From NCBI GenBank assembly GCA_965217195.1, contig CBDCHL010000002.1, positions 434,001 to 498,000 of the forward strand: DNA of 64,000 nt, in the 5' to 3' direction. Shown here piece after piece: positions 1 to 8,590 of the stretch (position 1 is its first letter; every line of letters starts with the position of its first letter). Under the pieces are notes generated by a model, which saw only the letters and a program-made list of their open reading frames with translations, ran no database searches and was not told where the DNA came from. The stretch comes from UBA6623 sp965217195. Lineage in GTDB: Bacteria > Acidobacteriota > Terriglobia > Bryobacterales > UBA6623. The translations under genes were made by a program, and so were the position numbers.

Positions 1-2
1 AC

Positions 3-80
3 CAGCCGCGGGTCGAGCGGGAGATCCTGCCGCAGGTTGAAGACGTCGAGAGGGAGATCGAGCGACTGCTCGATTACTGA
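3..80 (+). CDS. 3' end of an unidentified CDS (partial)
   Basis: An open frame runs in from the left edge and ends with TGA at 78-80. It encodes about 25 residues that are rich in Glu, Arg and Val and look like a helical C-terminal tail. The fragment is too short for a family assignment. The next gene starts 44 bases downstream on the same strand, so the two may be co-transcribed. Confidence 0.45.
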   Translation, partial: QPRVEREILPQVEDVEREIERLLDY

Positions 81-124
81 TCGCCTTAATGGTCGAAATC
101 GAGGGGTGATCGCGTTAGTTTGTT

Positions 125-529
125 GTGAGCAATATTGATCGCATCCGCGCTTACTTCTCCTCGTGCAACCAGGGCAGTGCCGAGGCCGTCGCCGCGCATT
201 TCACCGAAGACGCCCGAATCTACGACCTCAATCACGCTCCTGTGATCGGACGCGAGACGATCGGTGAGTTCTGGGAGAAGATTGGCCGCAAGTGGGCGGG
301 TGCGACTTGGCATCTCGACACTGTGGTGGACGAGGGGCAACGCTCGGCAATCGAGTGGAGGATGCGCGGCCGCCATAACGGCCGCGAATTCATTGTGCGG
401 GGATCGGAGCACTATGAATTCCAGGAAGGCTTGATTCGCGAAATCCGTCAGTATTGGACCTTTACACCGGATGACCCGGGCTCAGAGCTGGTCGGGTTTC
501 CGTATAGCGAGGACCAGCGGTTTCCGTAG
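125..529 (+). CDS. SnoaL-like / NTF2-fold protein
   Basis: A 134-residue protein of the length and pattern of SnoaL-like NTF2-fold domains. It has an N-terminal helix with a Ala-rich stretch followed by an 'HFTEDA' motif, then a run of beta strands ending in 'EHYEFQEGLIREIRQYW', the usual closing strands of this fold. Proteins of this fold can be cyclases, isomerases or small ligand-binding proteins, and the substrate cannot be read from the sequence. The start is GTG at 125, which fits the usual N-terminus of the family. It lies upstream of an SDR oxidoreductase on the same strand, but about 160 bases of hairpin-rich DNA separate them, so shared transcription is uncertain. Confidence 0.75.
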   Translation: MSNIDRIRAYFSSCNQGSAEAVAAHFTEDARIYDLNHAPVIGRETIGEFWEKIGRKWAGATWHLDTVVDEGQRSAIEWRMRGRHNGREFIVRGSEHYEFQEGLIREIRQYWTFTPDDPGSELVGFPYSEDQRFP

Positions 530-540
530 AGAGCGGGGAC

Positions 541-640
541 TCCGGGCTGAAGCCCCGGGGCTACTATCTGCGCCCCTTTCCGGGGGCGGGGTCCGAGGGC
601 GATCAGACATCCCGGCCGCGCGGCCTGTCGGCGCGGCCCT
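541..640. repeat. GC-rich hairpin cluster between two genes
   Basis: This spacer contains several short self-complementary stretches: CGGGCT-gaa-GCCCCG near 545, CGCCCC-tttc-GGGGGCG near 572, and GCCGCG/CGCGGC-type repeats near 612-635. They could form consecutive hairpins between the SnoaL-like gene and the SDR gene. They resemble in style the hairpin repeats described elsewhere in this window but do not align with them over their whole length. No T-tract follows, so a classic intrinsic terminator is not evident. Confidence 0.4.
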
Positions 641-688
641 AGGGTAGTCCGTGGCGAGTCTCTTCCCTTCGGCAGAAAGGATTGGATC

Positions 689-1441
689 ATGTTCGAAGGA
701 AAAGCAGCTCTTCTCAACGGTGCCTCGCGCGGAATGGGCCTGGCAATCGCCCGGGGCATCCTCGATCGCGGAGGGAAGGTCAGCATCACCAGCCGCAAGC
801 AGCCGGGACTCGACGAAGCCCTGGCCGAGCTCGACGCCGGGGATCGAGCGATCGGCGTAGCGGGATCGAGTGCGGACCCCGAACACCGCGAAGAAGCCAT
901 TCGCAAAACAATCGAGGCTTTCGGGTCTCTCGATCTGCTGGTGAACAACGCGGGCACGAATCCGCAGTACGGTCCCTTGGTCGAAGCCGAGATGAGTCGG
1001 GTCGAAAAGGTTTTCGAGGTCAATGTGTTTGCCGTGCTCGGTTGGATCCAAGACGCCTGGAAAGCGTGGATGAAGGATCACGGCGGGGCGGTGCTTAATA
1101 CAGCGTCAACGAGCGCGTACCGGAATCCCCACAAGATTGGCGCTTATAACGTCAGCAAGGCGGCGGTCGCTCATCTGACGCGGCAGATGGCTTCGGAGCT
1201 GGCCCCGGCTGTCCGTGTTAACGCGATTGCTCCGGCGTTGATCAAGACGCGCTTCGCCTCGTCGATTTGGGAAGACAAGGAAGATGCTTGGTCGGACGTT
1301 TACCCGATGAAGCGAATTGGGGAGCCTAAGGACGTGGTGGGGATTTCGTGTTTGCTGTTGAGTGATGAGGCCTCTTGGATCACCGGGGAGACCGTGGTGA
1401 TTGATGGCGGGATTCTTGTGGCGGGGTCGCTTTTGCGGTAG
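689..1441 (+). CDS. SDR-family NAD(P)-dependent oxidoreductase
   Basis: A 250-residue classical short-chain dehydrogenase/reductase. It shows the Rossmann cofactor motif GASRGMG near residue 10, the NNAG motif near residue 88, a catalytic Ser in 'TASTSAY', and the YNVSK catalytic Tyr/Lys pair at about residue 153. The C-terminus 'GETVVIDGGI' is the usual SDR ending. The 'TSRK' after beta strand 2 suggests preference for NADP(H), by inference. An AAAGGA ribosome-binding site lies about 9 bases before ATG 689. The likely reaction is alcohol/ketone interconversion, or 3-oxoacyl reduction as in FabG-like members; the substrate is unknown. Confidence 0.93.
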   Translation: MFEGKAALLNGASRGMGLAIARGILDRGGKVSITSRKQPGLDEALAELDAGDRAIGVAGSSADPEHREEAIRKTIEAFGSLDLLVNNAGTNPQYGPLVEAEMSRVEKVFEVNVFAVLGWIQDAWKAWMKDHGGAVLNTASTSAYRNPHKIGAYNVSKAAVAHLTRQMASELAPAVRVNAIAPALIKTRFASSIWEDKEDAWSDVYPMKRIGEPKDVVGISCLLLSDEASWITGETVVIDGGILVAGSLLR

Positions 1442-1563
1442 GCGGGATGGAGGTTTGGCCGCGGGTGGGGAACGGGGGAGATGTCGCCAGGACCAGCACC
1501 CCGGCACGCCGGAAGTGTGCGCCACGTCGGGTCGGCCTCTTACCTGGTGGCAAGCTCAACCCA

Positions 1564-2067
1564 ATGGCGGTACAGACCCTCATCACGCCGGAAGAATACT
1601 TGCAAACCGCTTTCGACGGTGCCGATTGTGAGTTCGTCGATGGCGCCATCGTGGAGAGAAATTGGGGTGAAAATCCGCATAGCAAAGCCCAGGTTCGGCT
1701 GGTCGAAATCTTTTACGAAGCCCGGAAACAACACCCCTTATACAGCCGCCCTGAACTACGCATGCAGCTCGCGCCGACGCTGTTTCGAATACCGGATGTT
1801 GCGGTCTTCCGTCCTCGGGAACCGGTCGATCTCGTACCCTCGGAGCCGCCTTTTATCGTCATCGAGATCGTCTCTCCCGAAGATCGTCACACCGATATCG
1901 TGGAGAAGCTCGAAGAGTACCGAACTTGGGGCGTGCCGCACATATGGCCGGCTGACCCGTGGCCGCGTCAATTATCCGTCTACGAAGAAAAAGGGCTTGT
2001 AGCGGTTGGGGCCTTTCGTCTTCCGGATTTCGATTTGGAAATCAAGCCGGCGGATCTGTTCGAGTGA
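1564..2067 (+). CDS. Uma2-family (DUF820) putative PD-(D/E)XK nuclease
   Basis: A 167-residue protein matching the Uma2/DUF820 family: N-terminal 'TPEEYLQ', then 'DCEFVDGAIVERN', 'RIPDVAVFRP' with the metal-binding Asp, 'VIEIVSPED' with the catalytic Glu, and 'EKLEEYRTWGVPHIW' with the conserved Lys and Tyr. These proteins have a restriction-endonuclease-like fold and are often highly duplicated, with cellular role mostly unproven. The reading frame is open from 1447, but ATG 1564 gives the family's normal N-terminus, so the upstream part is left out. It stands alone between the SDR and an MFS transporter. Confidence 0.85.
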   Translation: MAVQTLITPEEYLQTAFDGADCEFVDGAIVERNWGENPHSKAQVRLVEIFYEARKQHPLYSRPELRMQLAPTLFRIPDVAVFRPREPVDLVPSEPPFIVIEIVSPEDRHTDIVEKLEEYRTWGVPHIWPADPWPRQLSVYEEKGLVAVGAFRLPDFDLEIKPADLFE

Positions 2068-2239
2068 ACTTGCCCTCCAACTCCGGCCTTCAGTAATTCA
2101 CCCAAACCGGGCTCGACCAGCCTACGTGGCCGTCGGCTTGTTCGGATGTAGTAATCTTACGTCCCCGCGCGGGCGTCGGTGCCGGTGTACTCGAAGCTTA
2201 CGTCTTGTTGCCCGGGGACGGCATAGTATCCTGTCGGGA

Positions 2240-3499
2240 ATGCCCGTGCGGAACAAAGCTCTGGCGCTGATGTTCGCCTTGATGGTGGTGACCTACCTTG
2301 ACCGTGTTTGCATTGCCGCAACGACCTCGGCCATGTCGGAGGAACTAGGCCTTTCGATGTCGGAGATGGGCCAGGTGCTCAGTGCCTTTGTGTTGGGCTA
2401 TGTGCTTTTCGAGATCCCGGGCGGTTGGTTGGCCGATCGTTTCGGGGCGCGGGCTTTGTTGACGCGGATCGTGATTTGGTGGTCGGTGTTTACGGCGCTC
2501 ACCGGCATAGCCTGGAGCTACACAAGCCTACTGGCGATTCGTTTTCTTTTTGGTTGCGGCGAAGCAGGCGCTTTTCCGGGAACCACCTCAGCGTTGTCGC
2601 GCTGGTTTCCGAGCAGCGAGCGTGGACGGGCGCAGGCAATCGTTATGGTCGGCAGCCGTCTGGGCGGGGCGTTGGCCCCGGGCCTGGTGATCTACCTGAT
2701 GGGGGTGGTCGGGTGGCGGCCGGTCTATTGGATTTTCGCCGTGTTGGGAATTGTTTGGGCGCTGGTTTGGGCGCGCTGGTACCGCAATACGCCGGAGGAT
2801 CATCCCTCGGTCGGCGAATCGGAATTGGCCCAAATCCAAGCCGAGCGCGCGGCCGGCGGCCCCGCCGAGCGCGTGCCTTGGGGATTGCTGCTGACCAGCC
2901 GCAATGCCTGGGCGTTGTGCGCGATGTACTCGGGCTACACCTTCGGCGTGTACTTTTACATGACTTGGCTGCCGACCTATTTGGAACAGGGTCGCGGCAT
3001 TTCTCGATCCGATTTAGGTTTCTACGCGGCTCTACCTTGGGTAGCCGCCTTGACCGGCAATCTGCTTGGAGGCCTGCTGACGGATTGGATGAGCCGTCGG
3101 GTACGGTTGCGCTGGGCGCGGCGCATCCCGGCGATGGGCGGGCTCCTTGCCTCGTCCGCCCTACTGGCCGCGGCGGCGTTGCTGGAAGACCCGATGCTGG
3201 GCGTCGCCGCCTTGGCGCTCAGCTTCGGGGCGTCAGACCTGATCTTGTCGGTCTGTTGGGCGACCTGCCTTGATGTCGGCGCCAAGCACGCCGGCACGGT
3301 CTCGGGGATGATGAACTCCTTCGGCCAAATCGGCGGAGTCGCGGCCCCCATGGTCTTCGGGTACTTAGTGGAAACCCATGGCTCTTGGGAACTGCCGCTG
3401 CTGATTGCCGCCGGTTATTACGTGGTCAGCGCCGGAATGTGGATGCTGATCGACCCGGAGCGACCGATTGAGCACGCGGCGACGGCCGCAACCTTATAG
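2240..3499 (+). CDS. MFS transporter (ACS-like)
   Basis: A 419-residue integral membrane protein with about 12 hydrophobic segments. The major-facilitator signature follows TM2 ('GGWLADRFGARALLTR'), and 'RFLFGCGEAGAFPG' in TM4 is typical of the anion:cation symporter branch, whose members carry organic anions such as sugar acids or phthalate-like compounds. A central loop near residues 195-215 and a second half-signature 'GLLTDWMSRR' split two six-helix bundles. The frame is open from 2006, but ATG 2240 starts directly before TM1 ('ALALMFALMVVTYLDR'), as in relatives. No catabolic gene is adjacent, so the substrate cannot be inferred. Confidence 0.9.
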   Translation: MPVRNKALALMFALMVVTYLDRVCIAATTSAMSEELGLSMSEMGQVLSAFVLGYVLFEIPGGWLADRFGARALLTRIVIWWSVFTALTGIAWSYTSLLAIRFLFGCGEAGAFPGTTSALSRWFPSSERGRAQAIVMVGSRLGGALAPGLVIYLMGVVGWRPVYWIFAVLGIVWALVWARWYRNTPEDHPSVGESELAQIQAERAAGGPAERVPWGLLLTSRNAWALCAMYSGYTFGVYFYMTWLPTYLEQGRGISRSDLGFYAALPWVAALTGNLLGGLLTDWMSRRVRLRWARRIPAMGGLLASSALLAAAALLEDPMLGVAALALSFGASDLILSVCWATCLDVGAKHAGTVSGMMNSFGQIGGVAAPMVFGYLVETHGSWELPLLIAAGYYVVSAGMWMLIDPERPIEHAATAATL

Positions 3500-3790
3500 G
3501 CCATTGCCGGTTATGCGTTTCCCGCCCTCCGACGCGCACCCGGGTCGTAAGCGATCGTGTCTTCGAAGTGAGCCCGGAACAGACGCGCGTTCGAGAGCCC
3601 GCGAGGATTTCGATGCGCTCGAGACTCCGCGAGCGGCTTCCGGTTGTTCCAAGGGAATTCGGCCTCGCATGGGCGCCGCAAGTAACCGGCCGCTTCTGGA
3701 TTCGAGCCGGCCGGCCGATATGAAAGAAGGGTATCCGCGGCTCCGCTCACGCGCGGTCACCGATCTCCAATCGTCAGGTCAAGACGCGCA

Positions 3791-4132
3791 ATGAACCACA
3801 AGAAGCGTGAACAACGACGTACTCGTCGCCAAATGTGTTCGGAGGTGGTGACTATCTCTTTCGCCGACACGACGGGTCGTCGGGTGGCCGACGTCGGCAT
3901 TATCGAGGACGTCAACCACAACGGCCTCTGTCTCAGCCTCGGCATCCCTCTTCCCATAGCGGCCGAAGTCAAGATCAGCACTGACGAGCTTGAAGCCGAA
4001 GGGCGCGTCCTGCACTGCTCGCCACAGGATTACGGTTATTCGGTCGGGTTGGAGTTCGCCGGTGGTTGCGAATGGGACCCGGAACAGTGGCGACCGAAGC
4101 ATCTGCTGGAAATTCCGGTGGATACCGAATGA
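3791..4132 (+). CDS. PilZ-domain protein (c-di-GMP receptor candidate)
   Basis: A 113-residue single-domain protein. It begins with a Lys/Arg-rich segment ('KKREQRRTRR') that would supply the RxxxR half of the c-di-GMP site. It continues with 'EDVNHNGLCLS', equivalent to the D/NxSxxG strand motif but with His-Asn where Ser is usual, and 'GYSVGLEFAG', the typical PilZ closing strand. PilZ proteins bind cyclic di-GMP and regulate motility, polysaccharide or other outputs by protein contact. The degenerate second motif leaves open whether it binds nucleotide. About 290 bases upstream hold no recognisable gene. Confidence 0.8.
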   Translation: MNHKKREQRRTRRQMCSEVVTISFADTTGRRVADVGIIEDVNHNGLCLSLGIPLPIAAEVKISTDELEAEGRVLHCSPQDYGYSVGLEFAGGCEWDPEQWRPKHLLEIPVDTE

Positions 4133-4208
4133 ATCACGCGTCGGCCTCTCCACGCCGCATACCCGTTCGGCCCGGCCGAATGTGAGGTCAGGGATCTCTC
4201 GCTGGCCT

Positions 4209-6086
4209 TTAGTCTTGATCTACGCCGAACGCAAGCAGCACATTGCCGGCGGCGCCGCCCCATCGGCCGTAGCCGGAATTGACGTACAGCATGCCGTCCA
4301 GAATCGCCGGGCCGCCGCCCGCCATGGAACCACCCTTGCCGGGAAGCCCGTTCACGGTTTCAAAGTCGCGCATTGTGTCGAACTCCCAAAGCAGCTTGCC
4401 GTTCTCGGTTGAATGGGCGCGCAAAACGCCGTCCATGGAGCCGGCGAAGACAACGCCTGGGACAACCGCGATCGCCGACATTTGCGCCGGGCTGCAATGT
4501 TCGCGGTCGCCGCACGAGGAAGGGGGCGCATTCCAAATGCGTTTACCCGCGGCCAGGTCAAGGGCGAACAAGCCGCCTCCCGTCTCAGGATCGGCGACAA
4601 GAGTGCGATAGTCGCCAAACGCCTCGTCGAGAAAGGCGATATCGGAGAGTGAAGCGTAGACGTAGCGATCATCCGCGGCATGACCCCATTGGACACCGCC
4701 GAGGATGCCGCCCTTGCCGATCCGAGTCGTCCAAAGCAGGCGTCCCTCGGCGTCGGGGTCAATGGCGTGGACCTCGCCGCTTTTCTGCCCGAAGACCAGT
4801 GCCCGTCGGCCGCGGCCGAGCCGCACAAGCGCCGCTGAAGTGCCGATGTCCAAGTCGGGTCCTTCGGGATCGGGGCAATTCAGCCTTGTCGGTGATATGC
4901 ACGACATGTTAAACATGTCGCCCGCCGTCATTTGCTTGGACCAAAGCAGTATGCCTGTATCGAGATCCATCGCGAGGATTGCATCGCTCGTCTCGGTCGC
5001 CGGTGGCGAGTGATTGTCACCCGTGCCGACGTAGACGGCGTTTTTCTGCGGGTCGACTGTGGGCGACGACCAGATGCCCGCGCCTGACGGCCCCCAGATC
5101 GGGCTGCCGTCGCGGTTCTTGCCAACGATCCGTGCCTTTTCCTGAATCGTTCGGGTGCGCCAAACGATTTTGCCCGTGGAGGTGTCGATCGCAGCCAGGG
5201 CTCCGCTGTACCGGCAGCAGCGGTATTCGGGATTGAGAGAGGGCAGCGCTTCGCGGCTCGTGATCGGTACGTATAGCCTGCCTTCGTGGAGCGTCGGGGC
5301 GCCGGTTACCTGAGCCACGGGGATTTCATCGGCCGCTGTGCGCCAAGCGAGTTTCCCCGATTGGGCGTCAAGCGCATAGACATTGGCTTTGGTGTCGGCG
5401 ATGTAGACGGTCGGTCGTCCGTCGGTAGAGGTGCCGACCGATGCCGCCGCGCGAACCGGGGCCGCGGTTTCGAAGCTCCAGTGGATGCAGCCCGTCCGGG
5501 CGTCGAGCGAATAGAGGTTCCGCGAATTGTTGCCGACATAGACACGGCCTGCAACCACGGTCGGTTGTGCGTAGGCTCGCTGTGTTGCCGGGTAGGCGAA
5601 GGCCCATTTAAGCCGTAGGCCGGCTACATTGTCCCGGTTGATTCCCGCGCCTTCGCGCTGATACCTCTGGTTCGTGACGCTCGGACTCCATCCGTTCCAG
5701 GAAGCGCCTTTCTCTGAGGAATCGGCGAGTTTTGCCGCTGAGGCTCCGCATGCGCCCGTGCCGGCCGGGGGGGCGGTGGTTTCTTCGCTTTCAACCCGCG
5801 AGAGGAAATCGGCCAGTGAGGCACGCTCGGCGGGTTGCAAAGCCGCGGCTTGGCGTTGCATCGTGCCCGCGGTGATCGACTCCAAGATGGCGTCGGCGGG
5901 CATTTCGCCCAATGCGGCGCGGGAGGGTATCCGTCCGTCGGCGGCCCCCTCGTGACAAATGGCACAGTGTTGTTGATAAAGGGCCTTGCCGGAATCGGGA
6001 ACGGCTTCGGCGTGTGAGCCCGTGGCGAGCCCGAATAAAGCTACGATGAGCGCGAGTTGTGGAGCACGGTTTCCTACAAGGGTCAT
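4209..6086 (-). CDS. Exported quinohemoprotein (PQQ/cytochrome c) dehydrogenase
   Basis: A 625-residue periplasmic enzyme. After a signal peptide ('LALIVALFGLATGSHAEA') an N-terminal cytochrome c domain carries the heme site CAICH near residue 43. A long PQQ-type beta-propeller follows, with repeated 'ALDARTG', 'ALDAQSGKLAWR' and 'AIDTSTGKIVWR' blades. A vicinal Cys pair ('EYRCCRYSG') is present, as in polyvinyl-alcohol-dehydrogenase-like quinoproteins. Cytochrome-first order and overall length match that PVADH-like group. The enzyme should oxidise an alcohol-type substrate and pass electrons through heme c to the respiratory chain. ATG 6086 is preferred because it opens the signal peptide. 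No PQQ biosynthesis gene is visible here. Confidence 0.88.
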   Translation of the reverse strand: MTLVGNRAPQLALIVALFGLATGSHAEAVPDSGKALYQQHCAICHEGAADGRIPSRAALGEMPADAILESITAGTMQRQAAALQPAERASLADFLSRVESEETTAPPAGTGACGASAAKLADSSEKGASWNGWSPSVTNQRYQREGAGINRDNVAGLRLKWAFAYPATQRAYAQPTVVAGRVYVGNNSRNLYSLDARTGCIHWSFETAAPVRAAASVGTSTDGRPTVYIADTKANVYALDAQSGKLAWRTAADEIPVAQVTGAPTLHEGRLYVPITSREALPSLNPEYRCCRYSGALAAIDTSTGKIVWRTRTIQEKARIVGKNRDGSPIWGPSGAGIWSSPTVDPQKNAVYVGTGDNHSPPATETSDAILAMDLDTGILLWSKQMTAGDMFNMSCISPTRLNCPDPEGPDLDIGTSAALVRLGRGRRALVFGQKSGEVHAIDPDAEGRLLWTTRIGKGGILGGVQWGHAADDRYVYASLSDIAFLDEAFGDYRTLVADPETGGGLFALDLAAGKRIWNAPPSSCGDREHCSPAQMSAIAVVPGVVFAGSMDGVLRAHSTENGKLLWEFDTMRDFETVNGLPGKGGSMAGGGPAILDGMLYVNSGYGRWGGAAGNVLLAFGVDQD

Positions 6087-6261
6087 CGACGACAGTATAG
6101 AGCAGGACCTGCGATGCATTCGTCGGGCGGCTAATCTCCGGCTTTACCCAGGATCGCCGGCTCCTCGCGGAGGTGTCGCCGCAGCGGTAGTCTTGCGGGC
6201 CGGCCGTTATACTAACGGCCAAGTACGGCAAAGCCGCCGGCCGCGCCGGTCGAAATCGCCG

Positions 6262-7065
6262 ATGGCCGAAAAACCGCCAAAAGCCACAGCCTCCGCGACT
6301 CTGACCGCGCTCATCGTTGACGACGAGAAACTTGCTCGTGATGAGTTGGCGTTTCTGTTGAAATCCTTCCCGGAGGTCGAAGTCGTTGGAAAGGCCGGTA
6401 ACGGCTTGGAAGCGCTGAAACAGATCGAGGCCGCCGCTCCGGATTTGGTTTTCATGGATGTTCATATGCCCGGCCTCGATGGTCTGGGCACAGTCCGAAA
6501 ATTGATCGATGAGGGCGGTGACCTACCCCATTTCATCTTTGCCACCGCGTACGACCAATACGCCGTCGAAGCTTTTGAAGTGAACGCCGTCGACTATCTG
6601 CTCAAACCGATCGACAAGGAACGGCTGGCTGTTTCTATCGAGCGCGCGAGGAAGAGGTCTGAAGCGCCTCAGTCGCCCGATCGAGTGGAGCAACTGCTGG
6701 CCCAGATGGAAAGCCGCGCCCCCGCCTCGCGAACCAAACTGTTGATCAAGAGCAATAGCCGCATGTTGCTGGTCGACGCCGAGGAAGTGGTCTACGCGGC
6801 CACGCGGGACGGCGTGATTCGCGTTGTGTCGACAACGGTCGAAGGTCAATCAAACTACAAGACGATCGACGAATTGCAGTCGAATCTCGACTCGCCCGAT
6901 TTCTGGCGGCCTCATCGCTCTTACTTGGTCAACATCAACAAGATCAAGGAAGTGATTCCTTGGTTCAAATCGACATATCAGTTGCGAATGAGCGACAAGG
7001 AGCAGACCGAGATTCCAGTAAGCCGGGGCCAGACCAAACGGTTGCGTGAGCTCTTCAAGCTTTAG
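6262..7065 (+). CDS. LytTR-family response regulator
   Basis: A 267-residue two-component regulator. The N-terminal receiver domain has the acidic pair in 'LIVDDEKLARDE', the phosphoacceptor Asp66 in 'VFMDVHMPG' and the conserved Lys in 'YLLKPID'. The C-terminal third is a LytTR DNA-binding domain ('FWRPHRSYLVNINKIKEV' and 'IPVSRGQTKRLRELF'). Such LytR/AlgR-type regulators bind direct repeats and often control polysaccharide, signalling or transport genes. No histidine kinase gene is adjacent, so the partner is elsewhere. The frame is open from 5986, but ATG 6262 removes an Arg-rich leader that overlaps the divergent dehydrogenase gene's upstream region. Confidence 0.92.
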   Translation: MAEKPPKATASATLTALIVDDEKLARDELAFLLKSFPEVEVVGKAGNGLEALKQIEAAAPDLVFMDVHMPGLDGLGTVRKLIDEGGDLPHFIFATAYDQYAVEAFEVNAVDYLLKPIDKERLAVSIERARKRSEAPQSPDRVEQLLAQMESRAPASRTKLLIKSNSRMLLVDAEEVVYAATRDGVIRVVSTTVEGQSNYKTIDELQSNLDSPDFWRPHRSYLVNINKIKEVIPWFKSTYQLRMSDKEQTEIPVSRGQTKRLRELFKL

Positions 7066-7134
7066 TCGTGCCGCGCCACTTCCTCGTACGCCGCTTACTA
7101 ACGTGCGCGACTCGGTTTGCGGCGCCAACCTTCG

Positions 7135-7617
7135 CTAGCGCTTGTATCCGATCGTCCGCAGCAGGCCGTGCCGCCATTCCACATCGGTTTCGCCCTCGAC
7201 TCCCTTGGGCGCGGAACCGTCGATGACGCCCAGCACCCCTCGGCCCTGCTCGGTCTCGACGATTACGACTTCTACCGGGTTCGCGGTGGCACAAAAAAGT
7301 CGAACTACCTCTTGGCAATCCTTGATGCGATTCAGAATGTTAATCGGGTAACCGTCGGTTATCACGATGACGAAGCAATGCCCCGCGCCCAGCGCCGTCG
7401 CGTTCTTGACGGCCGTGGCCCGGAGGTTGTCATCATTGCCCTCGACGCGCGTCAGGCAAGCTCCCGAAGCTTCGTTGAACGCGATGCCGAACTTCATTTG
7501 GGGCACCGTGCCGACGATGATTTCGTAGAGATCCTCGACGGTCTTGATGAAGTGCGATTGGCCGAGGATTAGGTTGGCGCCTTCAGGAATGTCCATTTTG
7601 ATGGTGCTGAGTTCCAC
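7135..7617 (-). CDS. Adenosine-specific kinase family protein (PF04008-like)
   Basis: A 160-residue protein that matches the compact, widely conserved family annotated as adenosine-specific kinase: 'DLYEIIVGTVPQMKFGIAF', 'ALGAGHCFVIV', 'PINILNRIK' and 'CATANPVEVVI'. The family is common in archaea and thermophiles and has structural work behind the name, but its physiological function is poorly settled. It converges on the LytTR gene with 69 bases between the stops. The start codon at 7617 gives the family's usual N-terminus and length. Confidence 0.85.
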   Translation of the reverse strand: MELSTIKMDIPEGANLILGQSHFIKTVEDLYEIIVGTVPQMKFGIAFNEASGACLTRVEGNDDNLRATAVKNATALGAGHCFVIVITDGYPINILNRIKDCQEVVRLFCATANPVEVVIVETEQGRGVLGVIDGSAPKGVEGETDVEWRHGLLRTIGYKR

Positions 7618-8018
7618 GTGAGCCTTCCTCGCACGGTGAAGCCGACCCGGGTCGGCGGAATCTCCATTCTATCGCGGGTGCGCGACGTTAATATGGGAGG
7701 ATCGGCGGCCACGGGCGCTTCCCCGGCTGAAATTTTTCCCCTGGTTCGGCGCCGGCTAACGCCCTACGGGAAAAGGCCGTTGAAACGGCCGCTGATTTGA
7801 CGGAGAGCCCCTAAAACCAGCCCTGCGAGGGCCGGCCTAATCGAACCCAAGCCCGCTAAACCGCAGGTAAACCGGGCTGAGCGTGGACTTCCGTCCACGC
7901 CGTTAGTTCTATTGCTCGTATCGCGGGAGGGACGGCTACGTCTACGTCGCGCAACCTTCCATTGCCGCGGCCCTGAGAAAGCTGTTTGATACAATGGACC
8001 TTCGGAGACAGATACTTT
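7618..8018. other. 400-bp intergenic region rich in hairpins
   Basis: No gene was recognised. The stretch holds one copy of repeat family B (7715-7813). It also has a perfect 8-bp stem with a TTCC loop (GCGTGGAC / GTCCACGC) at about 7880-7900, and a CCAGCCCTGC-GAGGGC-type hairpin near 7815. It must also contain the promoters of the divergent flanking genes; no clear -35/-10 pair was found. A GGAGA ribosome-binding site for the ferredoxin gene sits at its right end. Confidence 0.6.
7715..7813 (+). repeat. Repeat family B, copy 1
   Basis: About 100 bases that align, with opposite orientation, to 43413-43518. Shared blocks include CGGGAAAAGG, TTGAAACGGCC, GAAATTTTTC, CCTGGTTCGG and ATTTGACGGAG in the same order and spacing apart from a small indel. 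The GGCCGT-TGAA-ACGGCC segment forms a hairpin. Both copies are intergenic. Confidence 0.75.
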
Positions 8019-8396
8019 ATGGCGGCATCGGTACAAGATTTGGAAGCCGTTGATCTCGATCTCGTCAAGATGGAGCCTTGGTCGGATGGGCTAACGAATC
8101 CCCGCAAGAAGATGCCCAAGCAGCTTGCGGTCATCAACGACTGTTGCACTGGGTGTGCCGGATCTCCGGTTTGTATCACCTACTGTCCGGTGGCCGAATG
8201 CATGTTCTGGGTTCCGGACGAAGACCACCCTCCCTTCGGCCGCATCGAGGTCGATTATCAAACTTGCATCGGTTGCAAGAAATGCATCAGCAAGGGCCCC
8301 GACGACACGTTTCTCGACGGATGTCCCTGGGATGCCATCGACATGGTGCCGATTGGGGACGTGGAGGAAGAGTTGGAAGTGAAGTTCAACTACTGA
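8019..8396 (+). CDS. Dicluster [4Fe-4S] ferredoxin
   Basis: A 125-residue soluble iron-sulfur protein. The first cluster motif is C-x2-C-x4-C-x3-CP ('CCTGCAGSPVCITYCP') and the second is C-x2-C-x2-C followed by a 'GCPW' about 14 residues on. This gives two ferredoxin-type clusters with insertions larger than in bacterial 8Fe ferredoxins. It would act as an electron carrier or as a small subunit of an oxidoreductase. No partner oxidoreductase is adjacent. The frame is open from 7986, but ATG 8019 follows a GGAGA ribosome-binding site and gives a sensible N-terminus. Confidence 0.85.
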   Translation: MAASVQDLEAVDLDLVKMEPWSDGLTNPRKKMPKQLAVINDCCTGCAGSPVCITYCPVAECMFWVPDEDHPPFGRIEVDYQTCIGCKKCISKGPDDTFLDGCPWDAIDMVPIGDVEEELEVKFNY

Positions 8397-8590
8397 CCTC
8401 GCGTCTCCGTTCTTCGGCCGGCTCGGTTTCCTTACAAGTATCCGCTCAAGCCCGCCGATCTTCACAATTGGGAAGATAAAGTCAGTAGGCGGTCTACACA
8501 GCGCGCCGGCCGCTATCGTCGTGCGACTGCTCATCCGCGGGAACGCCGGCTGGATCACGAGCCGGCGCCGATCGCCAAGGAGTCGCATCC

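Noticed and set aside
8397..8590. Coding-like stretch ('PYKYPLKPADLHNWEDKV') after the ferredoxin gene
   Set aside because: No start codon or family could be tied to it and it runs into the LOG-gene ribosome-binding site; possibly a remnant, but unsupported.
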